A stretch of 64,000 bases of DNA. It comes from Clusia tigrina. Its lineage: Eukaryota > Arthropoda > Insecta > Diptera > Clusiidae. Of this stretch, positions 21,751 to 33,757 are shown one piece after another. Where the stretch lies: assembly GCA_920105625.2 (NCBI GenBank), contig OV050030.1, positions 80,689,400 to 80,753,399 on the forward strand, read 5' to 3'. The notes under the pieces are model-generated. The model made no database searches, was not told the DNA's origin, and saw only the letters and a program-made list of their open reading frames with translations. Position 1 is the stretch's first letter, and every line of letters starts with the position of its first letter. Made by a program: the position numbers and the translations under genes.

Positions 21751-21835
21751 TGCTGTATGAGTAGTATAAAAAATACATATTCCACAATTGAAAATAATTA
21801 TTCTGTGAATCTGAAATTTATTATTACACTTACAT

Positions 21836-22212
21836 TTGATTCTGCAAATACTCCACTTCGTCGAATACATTTCTGTTATAAGTAGTGTTAAGTATAATAG
21901 TGTTAAGTATATTTGTAGGATAGAGGGAAGAGTTTTCCTTATTCTCATCTACAGTACGCGGGTCTTCTGCGATCACACTTGGAACCTCTCTGGACACACA
22001 GCCCTCTACCAAAAGCTCTTTTAAAATTTACAACTTTAATATCCCTATAAATAATTGCTTTTGATTTTTATTACCATTATGAGATGCGACTACATTTTGC
22101 TCTTGGAGTATCTTAGCGACAATGTTTTTTTTTTCTCTCCGTTCAACGCGTTAAGTATGCTCCGGATTTTCAAATGTCTTTTGAAAATCGTTTGCACAGC
22201 GCCGCGGTCCAT
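21836..22212 (-). other. Unknown minus-strand exon, copy 2
   Basis: The minus frame 22012-21830 (MVEGCVSREVPSVIAEDP ... EYLQNQM) ends at GTAAGTG, a consensus splice donor. The upstream ATG frame (22212) is broken by length change of a T run near 22125-22134. Function unknown. Confidence 0.35.
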
Positions 22213-22310
22213 GCCATGTTTTTATAACCGGCCCCAGCACATTGTATTTATCACAATTTTCACTTTTCTTATTTATTTAATGATTTATTAAGAATACACA
22301 ATCCGTAGTA

Positions 22311-22431
22311 CTGTGACGTCACAGCCAATCAACTAAATGTCAACCTCAAAGAGAAAATAATACCGGACCTGCGCAATGCGTAATCTTCTTCTCTATCGTT
22401 CTTGTTATGCGCAGGTACTCCATTGACGTCA
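22311..22431. promoter_or_regulatory. Putative divergent promoter, copy 2
   Basis: CRE palindrome at 22311-22324 with CCAAT beside it; second TGACGTCA at 22424-22431. Confidence 0.45.
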
Positions 22432-22595
22432 TTTTAAACGTGTTCATATGACTAAAAATTGTGTGCAAAAGAAAATGAGCGGAGAACGGAACAGTGGGAC
22501 AGATTGATTTATTTTTGTATATTATTTAAGTAATGGTGATGCGAAATCCATATTTTGTCTTGGTTTTTGCGTCTAATATAGTGGTGCAATAAACG

Positions 22596-23070
22596 ATGTT
22601 TAGGAAAACTTCAAAGTCTTAAGTTTCAGAACCACACTTCGAACTTACAAACAGTTGAGTTTCCTATATGATTTGGTGTTGGAATTAACACGCAAAAAAA
22701 GTTTAAAAATTTTACGTAAAATGGTTAAAAAGCGTTGAGATTAGTTGCAGAAGAAGCAAATGCGGAGGTAAGATTTAGAAGGAGAAATTTGGGGGACAGT
22801 TTGAACCCTCTGGGGTTAACTGAATCACGGAGTGTGAATTAATTTTGATAATTTTAGCAACAATATATACTTTTCTTGCAATTTAGATTGACCTGTATTT
22901 GCTTCAAATGTTAACAGTGCTTTACAACAGAGGAAAACAAATTTAGGAATGCTCCAATATTAAAGCTAAGTGCGTACTTGCGCTTCTTTGCAAAAGGAGG
23001 TAATCAAACTGGAGTTGGAGAGGCCTACGATCTAGCGATAGCACAATCCACTTTTAGTAAGGTGCATGTG
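22596..23070 (+). pseudogene. Harbinger-like fragment, copy 2
   Basis: ATG at 22596, acceptor AG ending 22886, conserved block about 22945-23060. Identical in reading to copy 1, apart from an isolated substitution in the first exon (AAAATGGTTAAA against AAAATGATTAAA). Confidence 0.5.
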
Positions 23071-23255
23071 AAAAATTTTCGCTCATTTAGGTACTTTAGA
23101 ATACTTGGTATTGCGGATGCAAATTTGTTCGCAAATTCGAAAATTGAAATGTGAAAATCGCATGCGGATTTTGTTTAGAATATGCGGAAAGCGGAAAGTG
23201 AAAAAATTCACTGCAGAAATTTATTTAGAATTGTAAATTTTTTAATTTTCTCATC

Positions 23256-24001
23256 CTATTGGAGTGTATTCTTTTATTTCATTGTTTAGAACTCATTTTA
23301 AGAAACATTACTGCGTCCAGTTTTGTATTTTATCCACGTTCCTCGTTTTCTTCACTTGCCCTTCAGTAAATATTCGCCCGAACTTTTCATCCAAAATTTG
23401 GATACAAAATTTCTCGAACTGTACTTGATGACGCAGATATTTTATTGTATTTAAACTTTCTATGAACATTCTTCAGTTTTTCATTTTCGAGCCAAAATGT
23501 CTTTCTAAAAAAATTCATTAATTCAAATTCTTCATTCCTTTTATTTCTACAAATTGGTTGTAAAGTGATTTAGTTCATTTGTTGATTTGTTTCTGATTTA
23601 GTTCAATTTCCCGTTCCAAAGCTCCTATTTGAAGATTAAGAGCTCTATTTTCAATGTCTCACGATGTTCGATAATAATAGGTTCTTCATCGTTGCAGAGT
23701 TGTGTGGAACTTTCCTCTTGTAAAGGCTTTTTAACGCTTGGGTCTGCATCGGGTTTTAGCTTGGGTACATTATTTTCGGTTAATCTGATTCAACATAATA
23801 TAACATGATTGTTACAGCATTAAGTACATTTAAATTTCTTTCGAAGTTTTCATTTTTAAAGGGTAATTCTGTAATTCTTAGTAATGAGTCGGCTTTTTCG
23901 CAAAAGTAAATCCAGCAATTCAATTGCTCCGGCTTTCTTGGAAACATAAAATAATGTATTATTTTTCCAGAACCTGTTTTACCAATCAAATACAAATGTT
24001 T
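23256..24001 (-). pseudogene. P-element-like remnant, copy 3
   Basis: As copy 2, with CEKADSLL instead of CETADSLL; the 34-bp segment is also missing. Confidence 0.6.
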
Positions 24002-24840
24002 TTACAGACCATTCATTTTACCAAAAAATATAATATATTCAAATATATTCCAAATATATTTCTGTTTGCGGCTATCTTGCTTGCAGCTGTCCATTGTACA
24101 CTTAATTTCTTGCAAAAAGCCAATAGAAGCTTTTTAATTTTTTTTCCACTTAAATTATTTAATTTCACTTTTATTTCACTTTGACACTTTAAAACAAAAG
24201 GTTTTCGCGATAAATTGCTCTCTCAATACAGATATGCCAAACCTCAAAATATTAATATATTTTCTTTAAGATCTGTTCAAAGCCAAGAACGATTTATCAT
24301 TCGTAGTTCAAAGCGGCACGTAAAATATATTATGTATGAATGAATTACAACATCTGCGTAAAAATAAATTAATATACATATATAGCGAATTCCAGTCATT
24401 GGTGATACAAAAGGCAACATAAAACAAATGAATAGACTTGATTTCATAGAGCATAAGGTTGGCAACTCTTGGATGTTCAACACTGACGTTATCTAACGGG
24501 ACATCCTGTGCATGGCGACAATCTGTTCTTTATAATTCTTGGTTTGTATGCGGTTCCATCCAACTATGATGACTCATCATTGATGAGACGGCTCCACAGA
24601 CCGAAGCTCCATATCTCTTCATAATTGCTTATAAATACTTAATTCTTATTCTCTTAAAATTCTACTTTTAATACTATTTTACCTTTATACTTGTTCTTGT
24701 TTTTATTTTTAAATATTTATGTCATTTTTGCTGGCGGAGGTCCCATTGCTGTATTTTATTTATCAGTCTTCAGTATTAATTTTCACAAAACAAATAATTT
24801 ATTCACAAAGAAAGTGTCAAGCTATATCCTCATTGTAGGT
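24002..24840. other. Spacer of unit, copy 3
   Basis: Looks identical to 18661-19499. No gene seen. Confidence 0.5.
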
Positions 24841-24850
24841 AGGTAGTTAA

Positions 24851-27091
24851 AATGGCTGGCGACCTCGGGTCGCCTCAATTAGTAATAGTGCCATTTTGGT
24901 GCCATGTCCTCGCAAGCCAGAAGAAAATGGTAATATACTTTTGTTCATTTACAACCATCCGGAGTTGCTGACAAATTTGGATATCTCTGAAAGTTATAAG
25001 CTAGAGCAATGCCATAGACCCTCCAGAAAAAAACTTCCGAGATATTTGAGTCTCAAGCGAGCGAGGGCTGGGCAATCACAAAGAAATTGTACGATGTTTC
25101 TTTTTCCTGTGGGTCTTTACAGCTCCTGCAATGAGCATTGAATGGAATGCCCATTTTTTCAGCGTGTGTGCCAATTGTCCAATGACCTGTGCAGACAGCT
25201 ATGAGGTTGCTAATTTTATGTGTTGGTTTATTAAGAAGGTGGTTAGTTCTTTTTGCACTTTAATCAGGCCACATCATTCTGGCTTATGTCGCAGTGTTTT
25301 TGCACCTCTCGCGAACCTTGCGAAGAAATTGATTATAAATATTTCCCTTAACAACTGTTACGGATACGCCCACGTCCATACAGGGAAATACTTGATCGGT
25401 TTCCGATGAGCATTTTCGTGCTAGCTCTTCAGCCCTCTCGTTGGCCTCAATGTTCCTGTTTCCCGGAATCCAGACTAGGGATATAATACTATTTCCTGAT
25501 AATAATTTAAATTCCTCCCTTCAGGAACCGACCAACTAAGAGCTGGTAAAAGATGACGCTGGCGCCTTTATTGCCGCCTGGCTGTGGAAGTAAACGGATA
25601 TGTTTTTGGTCAGCTTGTGCCCCTGTAACTTCCTAAATGCCTACCAAATTGCAAATACCTCTGCTTGAAAGACACTTGATGTCGATGGCAATTTGAAGGA
25701 GAACAGAAAATTTAGGGGTTCTGAAAATATTCCAGCACTCACCCCAGATTCCATCTTGGAACCATCGGTGAAAATGGGCAAATCCCCTTCCGCGAGTATC
25801 TTTAACTACTTCCAGTTACTCCTACTTGGTAGAGCTGTGTTAACACAGCCCGCAAAATCCAGATTGCGAACTAGGAAGTCGGTTCTCGAGGATACTATGT
25901 CTGGTGGCTGTTGTCTCAAAATGCTACCATAACCAAAGAGGGTATCCCTCAAGTTACCGGATTCCCTGAGTTTTGATGCACTTTGTGCGGATATACAATA
26001 AGTATGAAGATCTATAGGGAGGGTGTTTAGATTCCCGTCTAAAGCAACCCCCGGACAAGTGCGGCAGGCTCCTGCAATTCCAATGCACGTGGTGCGCTGG
26101 ATTCTTTGTAGTTTTCTGAGATTGTAGACCTAGCTGAGAGCTTCCCTCCCAACCACGGAGCCGTATGTCAAGATCGGCCGCACCACCATATTGTACATCC
26201 AGAGCACAATTGTTGGTCTAAGACCCCATTTTTTGCCAAACATCGACTTGCAAGCATAGAAAGCCATACAGGCCTTCCGTACTCGATCATCGATGCTCGT
26301 TTTCCAACCAAGTTTGGGGTCCAATATGACACCAAGATATTTTATCCTGGATGATAGTGAAGGATGGAGGCTTATATTCTTTTGTGAAGAGCAAGCCCCA
26401 GGACACACCTGTTCGCCCATTTACTAAGGTCGTCCAACGCACCCTCCACGATGTCACTCATCACAGTGGGGACGGATCCAGAGACCGGTACCGCTACGTC
26501 ATCAGCATACGCTACTACTTTGACTCCTTCAGAGTGAAGTTTAGCGAGAATGTCATCGATAGTTACTAGCCACAACAGAGGTGAAAGGACTCCGCCCTGG
26601 GGTGTACCTCTGCACACATTTTTCGTAATCCTGGCACTACCTTATTGAGCTATGATTTGTCTGTTTGCCAGCAGGGATTAGATCCAATTACACATCGGTC
26701 CTTTGACATCTGCCCTGTTAAGAGCCAAGTGAATAGTTTCAGCCCTTACGGTATTAAAACCCCCTTCGATGTCTACGAAAGCAGCCACAGTAAATTGCTC
26801 AAAATGAAGGGATCTTTCTACCACTCGCACCACTTCATGTAGTGCAGTCTCCCCCTTAAACGTGCATGCTGCGCTATAGAAACTGGATGCTCCTCAAAGA
26901 GATCTCGAATATGAAGATCGACGACTCTCTCAAGAACTTTCAGAAAGAAGGAAGTAAGACTAATCGGTCTGAAATCTTTGGCCCCCTTTTTCCCACCGCG
27001 TACTCAACGAAGACAATCCTAGACTATTTATAAATCTCGTAACTACTGTGGGCTTCATTTCACAAACGTCAATTCTCTCCCTTTAGTGTTT
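24851..27091 (-). pseudogene. Non-LTR retrotransposon 3' half, copy 3
   Basis: Every block of copy 2 recurs exactly 5341 bp further on, with the same frames: RT catalytic 26617-26372, thumb 26420-26130. Confidence 0.85.
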
Positions 27092-27176
27092 TGCTGTATG
27101 AGTAGTATAAAAAATACATATTCCACAATTGAAAATAATTATTCTGTGAATCTGAAATTTATTATTACACTTACAT

Positions 27177-27553
27177 TTGATTCTGCAAATACTCCACTTC
27201 GTCGAATACATTTCTGTTATAAGTAGTGTTAAGTATAATAGTGTTAAGTATATTTGTAGGATAGAGGGAAGAGTTTTCCTTATTCTCATCTACAGTACGC
27301 GGGTCTTCTGCGATCACACTTGGAACCTCTCTGGACACACAGCCCTCTACCAAAAGCTCTTTTAAAATTTACAACTTTAATATCCCTATAAATAATTGCT
27401 TTTGATTTTTATTACCATTATGAGATGCGACTACATTTTGCTCTTGGAGTATCTTAGCGACAATGTTTTTTTTTTCTCTCCGTTCAACGCGTTAAGTATG
27501 CTCCGGATTTTCAAATGTCTTTTGAAAATCGTTTGCACAGCGCCGCGGTCCAT
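27177..27553 (-). other. Unknown minus-strand exon, copy 3
   Basis: Same as copy 2, including the GTAAGT donor and the lengthened T run. Confidence 0.35.
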
Positions 27554-27651
27554 GCCATGTTTTTATAACCGGCCCCAGCACATTGTATTTATCACAATTT
27601 TCACTTTTCTTATTTATTTAATGATTTATTAAGAATACACAATCCGTAGTA

Positions 27652-27772
27652 CTGTGACGTCACAGCCAATCAACTAAATGTCAACCTCAAAGAGAAAATA
27701 ATACCGGACCTGCGCAATGCGTAATCTTCTTCTCTATCGTTCTTGTTATGCGCAGGTACTCCATTGACGTCA
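27652..27772. promoter_or_regulatory. Putative divergent promoter, copy 3
   Basis: CRE palindrome 27652-27665 and TGACGTCA 27765-27772. Confidence 0.45.
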
Positions 27773-27936
27773 TTTTAAACGTGTTCATATGACTAAAAAT
27801 TGTGTGCAAAAGAAAATGAGCGGAGAACGGAACAGTGGGACAGATTGATTTATTTTTGTATATTATTTAAGTAATGGTGATGCGAAATCCATATTTTGTC
27901 TTGGTTTTTGCGTCTAATATAGTGGTGCAATAAACG

Positions 27937-28411
27937 ATGTTTAGGAAAACTTCAAAGTCTTAAGTTTCAGAACCACACTTCGAACTTACAAACAGTTGAG
28001 TTTCCTATATGATTTGGTGTTGGAATTAACACGCAAAAAAAGTTTAAAAATTTTACGTAAAATGGTTAAAAAGCGTTGAGATTAGTTGCAGAAGAAGCAA
28101 ATGCGGAGGTAAGATTTAGAAGGAGAAATTTGGGGGACAGTTTGAACCCTCTGGGGTTAACTGAATCACGGAGTGTGAATTAATTTTGATAATTTTAGCA
28201 ACAATATATACTTTTCTTGCAATTTAGATTGACCTGTATTTGCTTCAAATGTTAACAGTGCTTTACAACAGAGGAAAACAAATTTAGGAATGCTCCAATA
28301 TTAAAGCTAAGTGCGTACTTGCGCTTCTTTGCAAAAGGAGGTAATCAAACTGGAGTTGGAGAGGCCTACGATCTAGCGATAGCACAATCCACTTTTAGTA
28401 AGGTGCATGTG
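27937..28411 (+). pseudogene. Harbinger-like fragment, copy 3
   Basis: ATG at 27937, acceptor AG ending 28227, conserved block about 28286-28401; same reading as copy 2. Confidence 0.5.
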
Positions 28412-28595
28412 AAAAATTTTCGCTCATTTAGGTACTTTAGAATACTTGGTATTGCGGATGCAAATTTGTTCGCAAATTCGAAAATTGAAATGTGAAAATC
28501 GCATGCGGATTTTGTTTAGAATATGCGGAAAGCGGAAAGTGAAAAAATTCACTGCAGAAATTTATTTAGAATTGTAAATTTTTTAATTTTCTCAT

Positions 28596-29376
28596 CCTAT
28601 TGGAGTGTATTCTTTTATTTCATTGTTTAGAACTCATTTTAAGAAACATTACTGCGTCCAGTTTTGTATTTTATCCACGTTCCTCGTTTTCTTCACTTGC
28701 CCTTCAGTAAATATTCGCCCGAACTTTTCATCCAAAATTTGGATACAAAATTTCTCGAACTGTACTTGATGACGCAGATATTTTATTGTATTTAAACTTT
28801 CTATGAACATTCTTCAGTTTTTCATTTTCGAGCCAAAATGTCTTTCTAAAAAAATTCATTAATTCAAATTCTTCATTCCTTTTATTTCTACAAATTGGTT
28901 GTAAAGTGATTTAGTTCATTTGTTGATTTGTTTCTGATTTAGTTCAATTTCCCGTTCCAAAGCTCCTATTTGAAGATTAAGAGCTCTATTTTCAATGTCT
29001 CACGATGTTCGATAATAATAGGTTCTTCATCGTTGCAGAGTTGTGTGGAACTTTCCTCTTGTAAAGGCTTTTTAACGCTTGGGTCTGCATCGGGTTTTAG
29101 CTTGGGTACATTATTTTCGGTTAATCTGATTCAACATAATATAACATGATCGTTACAGCATTAAGTACACAGCTGACATGAGTTGCAACTCACCCATTTC
29201 AAATTTAAATTTCTTTCGAAGTTTTCATTTTTAAAGGGTAATTCTGTAATTCTTAGTAATGAGTCGGCTTTTTCGCAAAAGTAAATCCAGCAATTCAATT
29301 GCTCCGGCTTTCTTGGAAACATAAAATAATGTATTATTTTTCCAGAACCTGTTTTACCAATCAAATACAAATGTTT
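28596..29376 (-). pseudogene. P-element-like remnant, copy 4
   Basis: This copy keeps the 34-bp segment (about 29167-29205) also seen in copy 1. The minus frame 29370-29161 therefore reads through ERNLNLKWVSCNSCQLCT before stopping. Copies 2 and 3 thus share a deletion that copies 1 and 4 lack. Confidence 0.6.
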
Positions 29377-30215
29377 TTACAGACCATTCATTTTACCAAA
29401 AAATATAATATATTCAAATATATTCCAAATATATTTCTGTTTGCGGCTATCTTGCTTGCAACTGTCCATTGTACACTTAATTTCTTGCAAAAAGCCAATA
29501 GAAGCTTTTTAATATTTTTTTCACTTAAATTATTTAATTTCACTTTTATTTCACTTTGACACTTTAAAACAAAAGGTTTTCGCGATAAATTGCTCTCTCA
29601 ATACAGATATGCCAAACCTCAAAATATTAATATATTTTCTTTAAGATCTGTTCAAAGCCAAGAACGATTTATCATTCGTAGTTCAAAGCGGCACGTAAAA
29701 TATATTATGTATGAATGAATTACAACATCTGCGTAAAAATAAATTAATATACATATATAGCGAATTCCAGTCATTGGTGATACAAAAGGCAACATAAAAC
29801 AAATGAATAGACTTGATTTCATAGAGCATAAGGTTGGCAACTCTTGGATGTTCAACACTGACGTTATCTAACGGGACATCCTGTGCATGGCGACAATCTG
29901 TTCTTTATAATTCTTGGTTTGTATGCGGTTCCATCCAACTATGATGACTCATCATTGATGAGACGCCTCCACAGACCGAAGCTCCATATCTCTTCATAAT
30001 TGCTTATAAATACTTAATTCTTATTCTCTTAAAATTCTACTTTTAATACTATTTTACCTTTATACTTGTTCTTGTTTTTATTTTTAAATATTTATGTCAT
30101 TTTTGCTGGCGGAGGTCCCATTGCTGTATTTTATTTATCAGTCTTCAGTATTAATTTTCACAAAACAAATAATTTATTCACAAAGAAAGTGTCAAGCTAT
30201 ATCCTCATTGTAGGT
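29377..30215. other. Spacer of unit, copy 4
   Basis: Same as copies 2 and 3 with a few substitutions. No gene seen. Confidence 0.5.
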
Positions 30216-30221
30216 AGGTAG

Positions 30222-32466
30222 TTAAAATGGCTGGCGACCTCGGGTCGCCTCAATTAGTAATAGTGCCATTTTGGTGCCATGTCCTCGCAAGCCAGAAGAA
30301 AATGGTAATATACTTTTGTTCATTTACAACCATCCGGAGTTGCTGACAAATTTGGATATCTCTGAAAGTTATAAGCTAGAGCAATGCCATAGACCCTCCA
30401 GAAAAAAACTTCCGAGATATTTGAGTCTCAAGCGAGCGAGGGCTGGGCAATCACAAAGAAATTGTACGATGTTTCTTTTTCCTGTGGGTCTTTACAGCTC
30501 CTGCAATGAGCATTGAATGGAATGCCCATTTTTTCAGCGTGTGTGCCAATTGTCCAATGACCTGTGCAGACAGCTATGAGGTTGCTAATTTTATGTGTTG
30601 GTTTATTAAGAAGGTGGTTAGTTCTTTTTGCACTTTAATCAGGCCACATCATTCTGGCTTATGTCGCAGTGTTTTTGCACCTCTCGCGAACCTTGCGAAG
30701 AAATTGATTATATATAAATATTTCCCTTAACAACTGTTACGGATACGCCCACGTCCATACAGGGAAATACTTGATCGGTTTCCGATGAGCATTTTCGTGC
30801 TAGCTCTTCAGCCCTCTCGTTGGCCTCAATGTTCCTGTTTCCCGGAATCCAGACTAGGGATATAATACTATTTCCTGATAATAATTTAAATTCCTCCCTT
30901 CAGGAACCGACCAACTAAGAGCTGGTAAAAGATGACGCTGGCGCCTTTATTGCCGCCTGGCTGTGGAAGTAAACGGATATGTTTTTGGTCAGCTTGTGCC
31001 CCTGTAACTTCCTAAATGCCTACCAAATTGCAAATACCTCTGCTTGAAAGACACTTGATGTCGATGGCAATTTGAAGGAGAACAGAAAATTTAGGGGTTC
31101 TGAAAATATTCCAGCACTCACCCCAGATTCCATCTTGGAACCATCGGTGAAAATGGGCAAATCCCCTTCCGCGAGTATCTTTAACTACTTCCAGTTACTC
31201 CTACTTGGTAGAGCTGTGTTAACACAGCCCGCAAAATCCAGATTGCGAACTAGGAAGTCGGTTCTCGAGGATACTATGTCTGGTGGCTGTTGTCTCAAAA
31301 TGCTACCATAACCAAAGAGGGTATCCCTCAAGTTACCGGATTCCCTGAGTTTTGATGCACTTTGTGCGGATATACAATAAGTATGAAGATCTATAGGGAG
31401 GGTGTTTAGATTCCCGTCTAAAGCAACCCCCGGACAAGTGCGGCAGGCTCCTGCAATTCCAATGCACGTGGTGCGCTGGATTCTTTGTAGTTTTCTGAGA
31501 TTGTAGACATAGCTGAGAGCTTCCCTCCCAACCACGGAGCCGTATGTCAAGATCGGCCGCACCACCATATTGTACATCCAGAGCAATATGGGGTCTAAGA
31601 CCCCATTTTTTGCCAAACATCGACTTGCAAGCATAGAAAGCCATACAGGCCTTCCGTACTCGATCATCGATGCTCGTTTTCCAACCAAGTTTGGGGTCCA
31701 ATATGACACCAAGATATTTTATCCTGGATGATAGTGAAGGATGGAGGCTTATATTCTTTTGTGAAGAGCAAGCCCCAGGACACACCTGTTCGCCCATTTA
31801 CTAAGGTCGTCCAACGCACCCTCCACGATGTCACTCATCACAATGGGGACGGATCCAGAGACCGGTACCGCTACGTCGTCAGCATACGCTACTACTTTGA
31901 CTCCTTCAGAGTGAAGTTTAGCGAGAATGTCATCGATAGTTACTAGCCACAACAGAGGTGAAAGGACTCCGCCCTGGGGTGTACCTCTGCACACATTTTT
32001 CGTAATCCTGGCACTACCTTATTGAGCTATGATTTGTCTGTTTGCCAGCAGGGATTAGATCCAATTACACATCGGTCCTTTGACATCTGCCCTGTTAAGA
32101 GCCAAGTGAATAGTTTCAGCCCTTACGGTATTAAAACCCCCTTCGATGTCTACGAAAGCAGCCACAGTAAATTGCTCAAAATGAAGGGATCTTTCTACCA
32201 CTCGCACCACTTCATGTAGTGCAGTCTCCCCCTTAAACGTGCATGCTGCGCTATAGAAACTGGATGCTCCTCAAAGAGATCTCGAATATGAAGATCGACG
32301 ACTCTCTCAAGAACTTTCAGAAAGAAGGAAGTAAGACTAATCGGTCTGAAATCTTTGGCCCCCTTTTTCCCACCGCGTACTCAACGAAGACAATCCTAGA
32401 CTATTTATAAATCTCGTAACTACCGTGGGATTCATTTCACAAACGTCAATTCTCTCCCTTTAGTGT
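30222..32466 (-). pseudogene. Non-LTR retrotransposon 3' half, copy 4
   Basis: RT catalytic block 31994-31749, thumb and linker in a longer frame 31797-31333, and an overlapping frame 31712-31185 across the RT-RNase H junction. The difference comes from a small change at about 31583-31600 (AGCAATATGGGGTCTAAG for AGCACAATTGTTGGTCTAAG), which shifts frame. A 4-bp TATA gain lies at about 30710. Confidence 0.85.
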
Positions 32467-32603
32467 TTTGCTGTATGAGTAGTATAAAAAATACATATTC
32501 CACAATTGAAAATAATTATTCTGTGAATCTGAAATTTATTATTGCACTTACATTTGATTCTGCAAATACTCCACTTCGTCGAATCCAAAAGCTCTTTTAA
32601 AAT

Positions 32604-32882
32604 TTACAACTTTAATATCCCTATAAATAACTGCTTTTGATTTTTATTACCATTATGAGATGCGACTACATTTTGCTCTTGGAGTATCTTAGCGACAATG
32701 TTTTTTTTCTCTCCGTTCAACGCGTTAAGTATGCTCCGGATTTTCAAATGTCTTTTGAAAATCGTTTGCACAGCGCCGCGGTCCATGCCATGTTTTTATA
32801 ACCGGCCCCAGCACATTGTATTTTTCACAATTTTCACTTTTCTTATTTATTTAATGATTTATTAAGAATACACAATCCGTAG
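32604..32882 (-). other. Unknown minus-strand exon, copy 4 (frame intact)
   Basis: The minus frame 32786-32604, 60 codons starting MDRGAVQTIFKRH, is open here because the T run is shorter. The segment that in copies 2 and 3 encodes ...EVEYLQNQM is deleted (jump at about 32583). Function unknown. Confidence 0.35.
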
Positions 32883-32884
32883 TA

Positions 32885-33005
32885 CTGTGACGTCACAGCC
32901 AATCAACTAAATGTCAACCTCAAAGAGAAAATAATACCGGACCTGCGCAATGCGTAATCTTCTTCTCTATCGTTCTTGTTATGCGCATGTACACCTTTGA
33001 CGTCA
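32885..33005. promoter_or_regulatory. Putative divergent promoter, copy 4
   Basis: CRE palindrome 32885-32898 and TGACGTCA 32998-33005. The intervening TGCGCAGGT is changed to TGCGCATGT. The Harbinger-like part is missing beyond 33060. Confidence 0.45.
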
Positions 33006-33060
33006 TTTTAAACGTGTTTCTATAACTAAAAATTGTGTGCAAAAGAAAATGAGCGGAGAA

Positions 33061-33189
33061 AGAAATTTAAACTTGAAATGGGTGAGTTGCAGCTCGTATC
33101 AGTTGTGTACTTAATGCTGTAACGATCATGTCATATTATGTTGAATCAGATTAACCGAAAATAATGTACCCAAGCTAAAACCCGATGCA
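33061..33189 (+). repeat. Inverted fragment of the P-like segment at the array end
   Basis: About 129 bp matching the reverse complement of roughly 29086-29217, including the 34-bp segment of copies 1 and 4. It abuts copy 4 at AGAAATTTAAA, giving a fold-back-like junction. Confidence 0.85.
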
Positions 33190-33210
33190 AGGAAGGAGCG
33201 TAACGGAATA

Positions 33211-33442
33211 GTGTCTTCCACGATGCCATCTGTGAATGGATGGGGAGCACTTCTTTAGACGGTGCCTACTCGTCTTGTCACATGCGTTTCGCAGAGTTTG
33301 CAGACCTTTTCAGGCGCACTCTCCTCGCTTGCTGCTCTTGGTCGGGGACTACTTATTGGTTATTCGCAGCTAACCTACTCTGGTAGGCCGTTCATTATCC
33401 GCCACCTGTGACCCCCACGGTAGCCTGAGCTTAGCCCCGCAC
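33211..33442 (-). repeat. R1-like non-LTR element, 5' end fragment
   Basis: Nearly identical to 63649-63880, the 5' untranslated end of the R1-like element at the right of the window. Only this 5' piece is present. Its outermost end (TGCGGGGCTAAG on the minus strand) directly abuts mitochondrial sequence through a short poly-T. Confidence 0.85.
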
Positions 33443-33451
33443 TTTTTTTTT

Positions 33452-33684
33452 CAAATTATTAAATTGGAGAATTTAATAATAATGATTATAGGCAAAATTA
33501 AAGCAATTTCTACATTAAAAATTTAAAAAATAAAAGTAATTAGAAAAAATCGCAAGGAAAAGGAAGACGAGATGATGAATTTGGATCAAATCCGCATTCA
33601 AAAGGGAGAGTTTTTTCTCGATCGAAATTATTACAAATATAGAAATTAATGTTTGAATTATTGTAATAAATTTGATTATAAGTA
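33452..33684 (-). pseudogene. ND3: ND3 (NUMT, N-terminus shortened)
   Basis: [16 protein letters not shown] at about 33610-33560 is the conserved ND3 signature, followed by the VEIALILP-type segment with a frame change. The part before DREK is about 40 bp shorter than usual. It ends at the junction with the R1-like fragment, close to the natural ND3 3' end. Confidence 0.9.
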
Positions 33685-33753
33685 TTTTTTATATTATTAA
33701 TAATAAACTTATTGGAAGTCAAATGTACTTTTTATACTATATAAAAATTAATT
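33685..33753 (-). tRNA. trnG: Mitochondrial tRNA-Gly (NUMT)
   Basis: ACATTTGACTTCCAAT on the minus strand holds anticodon TCC; flanking stems are AT-rich and partly altered. Confidence 0.7.
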
Positions 33754-33757
33754 ACCT

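Larger units (their letters stand above)
8030..33060. repeat. Four-copy tandem array of a ~5.34-kb composite unit
   Basis: Head-to-tail copies start at 8030, 17801, 23136 and 28477, taking a shared phrase (TTCGA.ATTGAAATGTG) as phase mark. Copy 1 is 5.34 kb once the copia insertion (12033-16467) is removed. Copies 2 and 3 look identical over most of their length (constant 5341-bp offset from about 18.6 to 23.1 kb). Copy 4 is offset by 5375 because of a 34-bp segment also found in copy 1, and it stops at 33060. Unit contents in order: THAP/P-like remnant (-), spacer, non-LTR 3' half (-), unknown exon (-), CRE-rich segment, Harbinger-like fragment (+). Confidence 0.95.

Noticed and set aside
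8030..33060. CRISPR-like or simple satellite interpretation of the repeats
   Set aside because: The repeat unit is 5.34 kb and made of transposon pieces; no short direct repeats with unique spacers exist.
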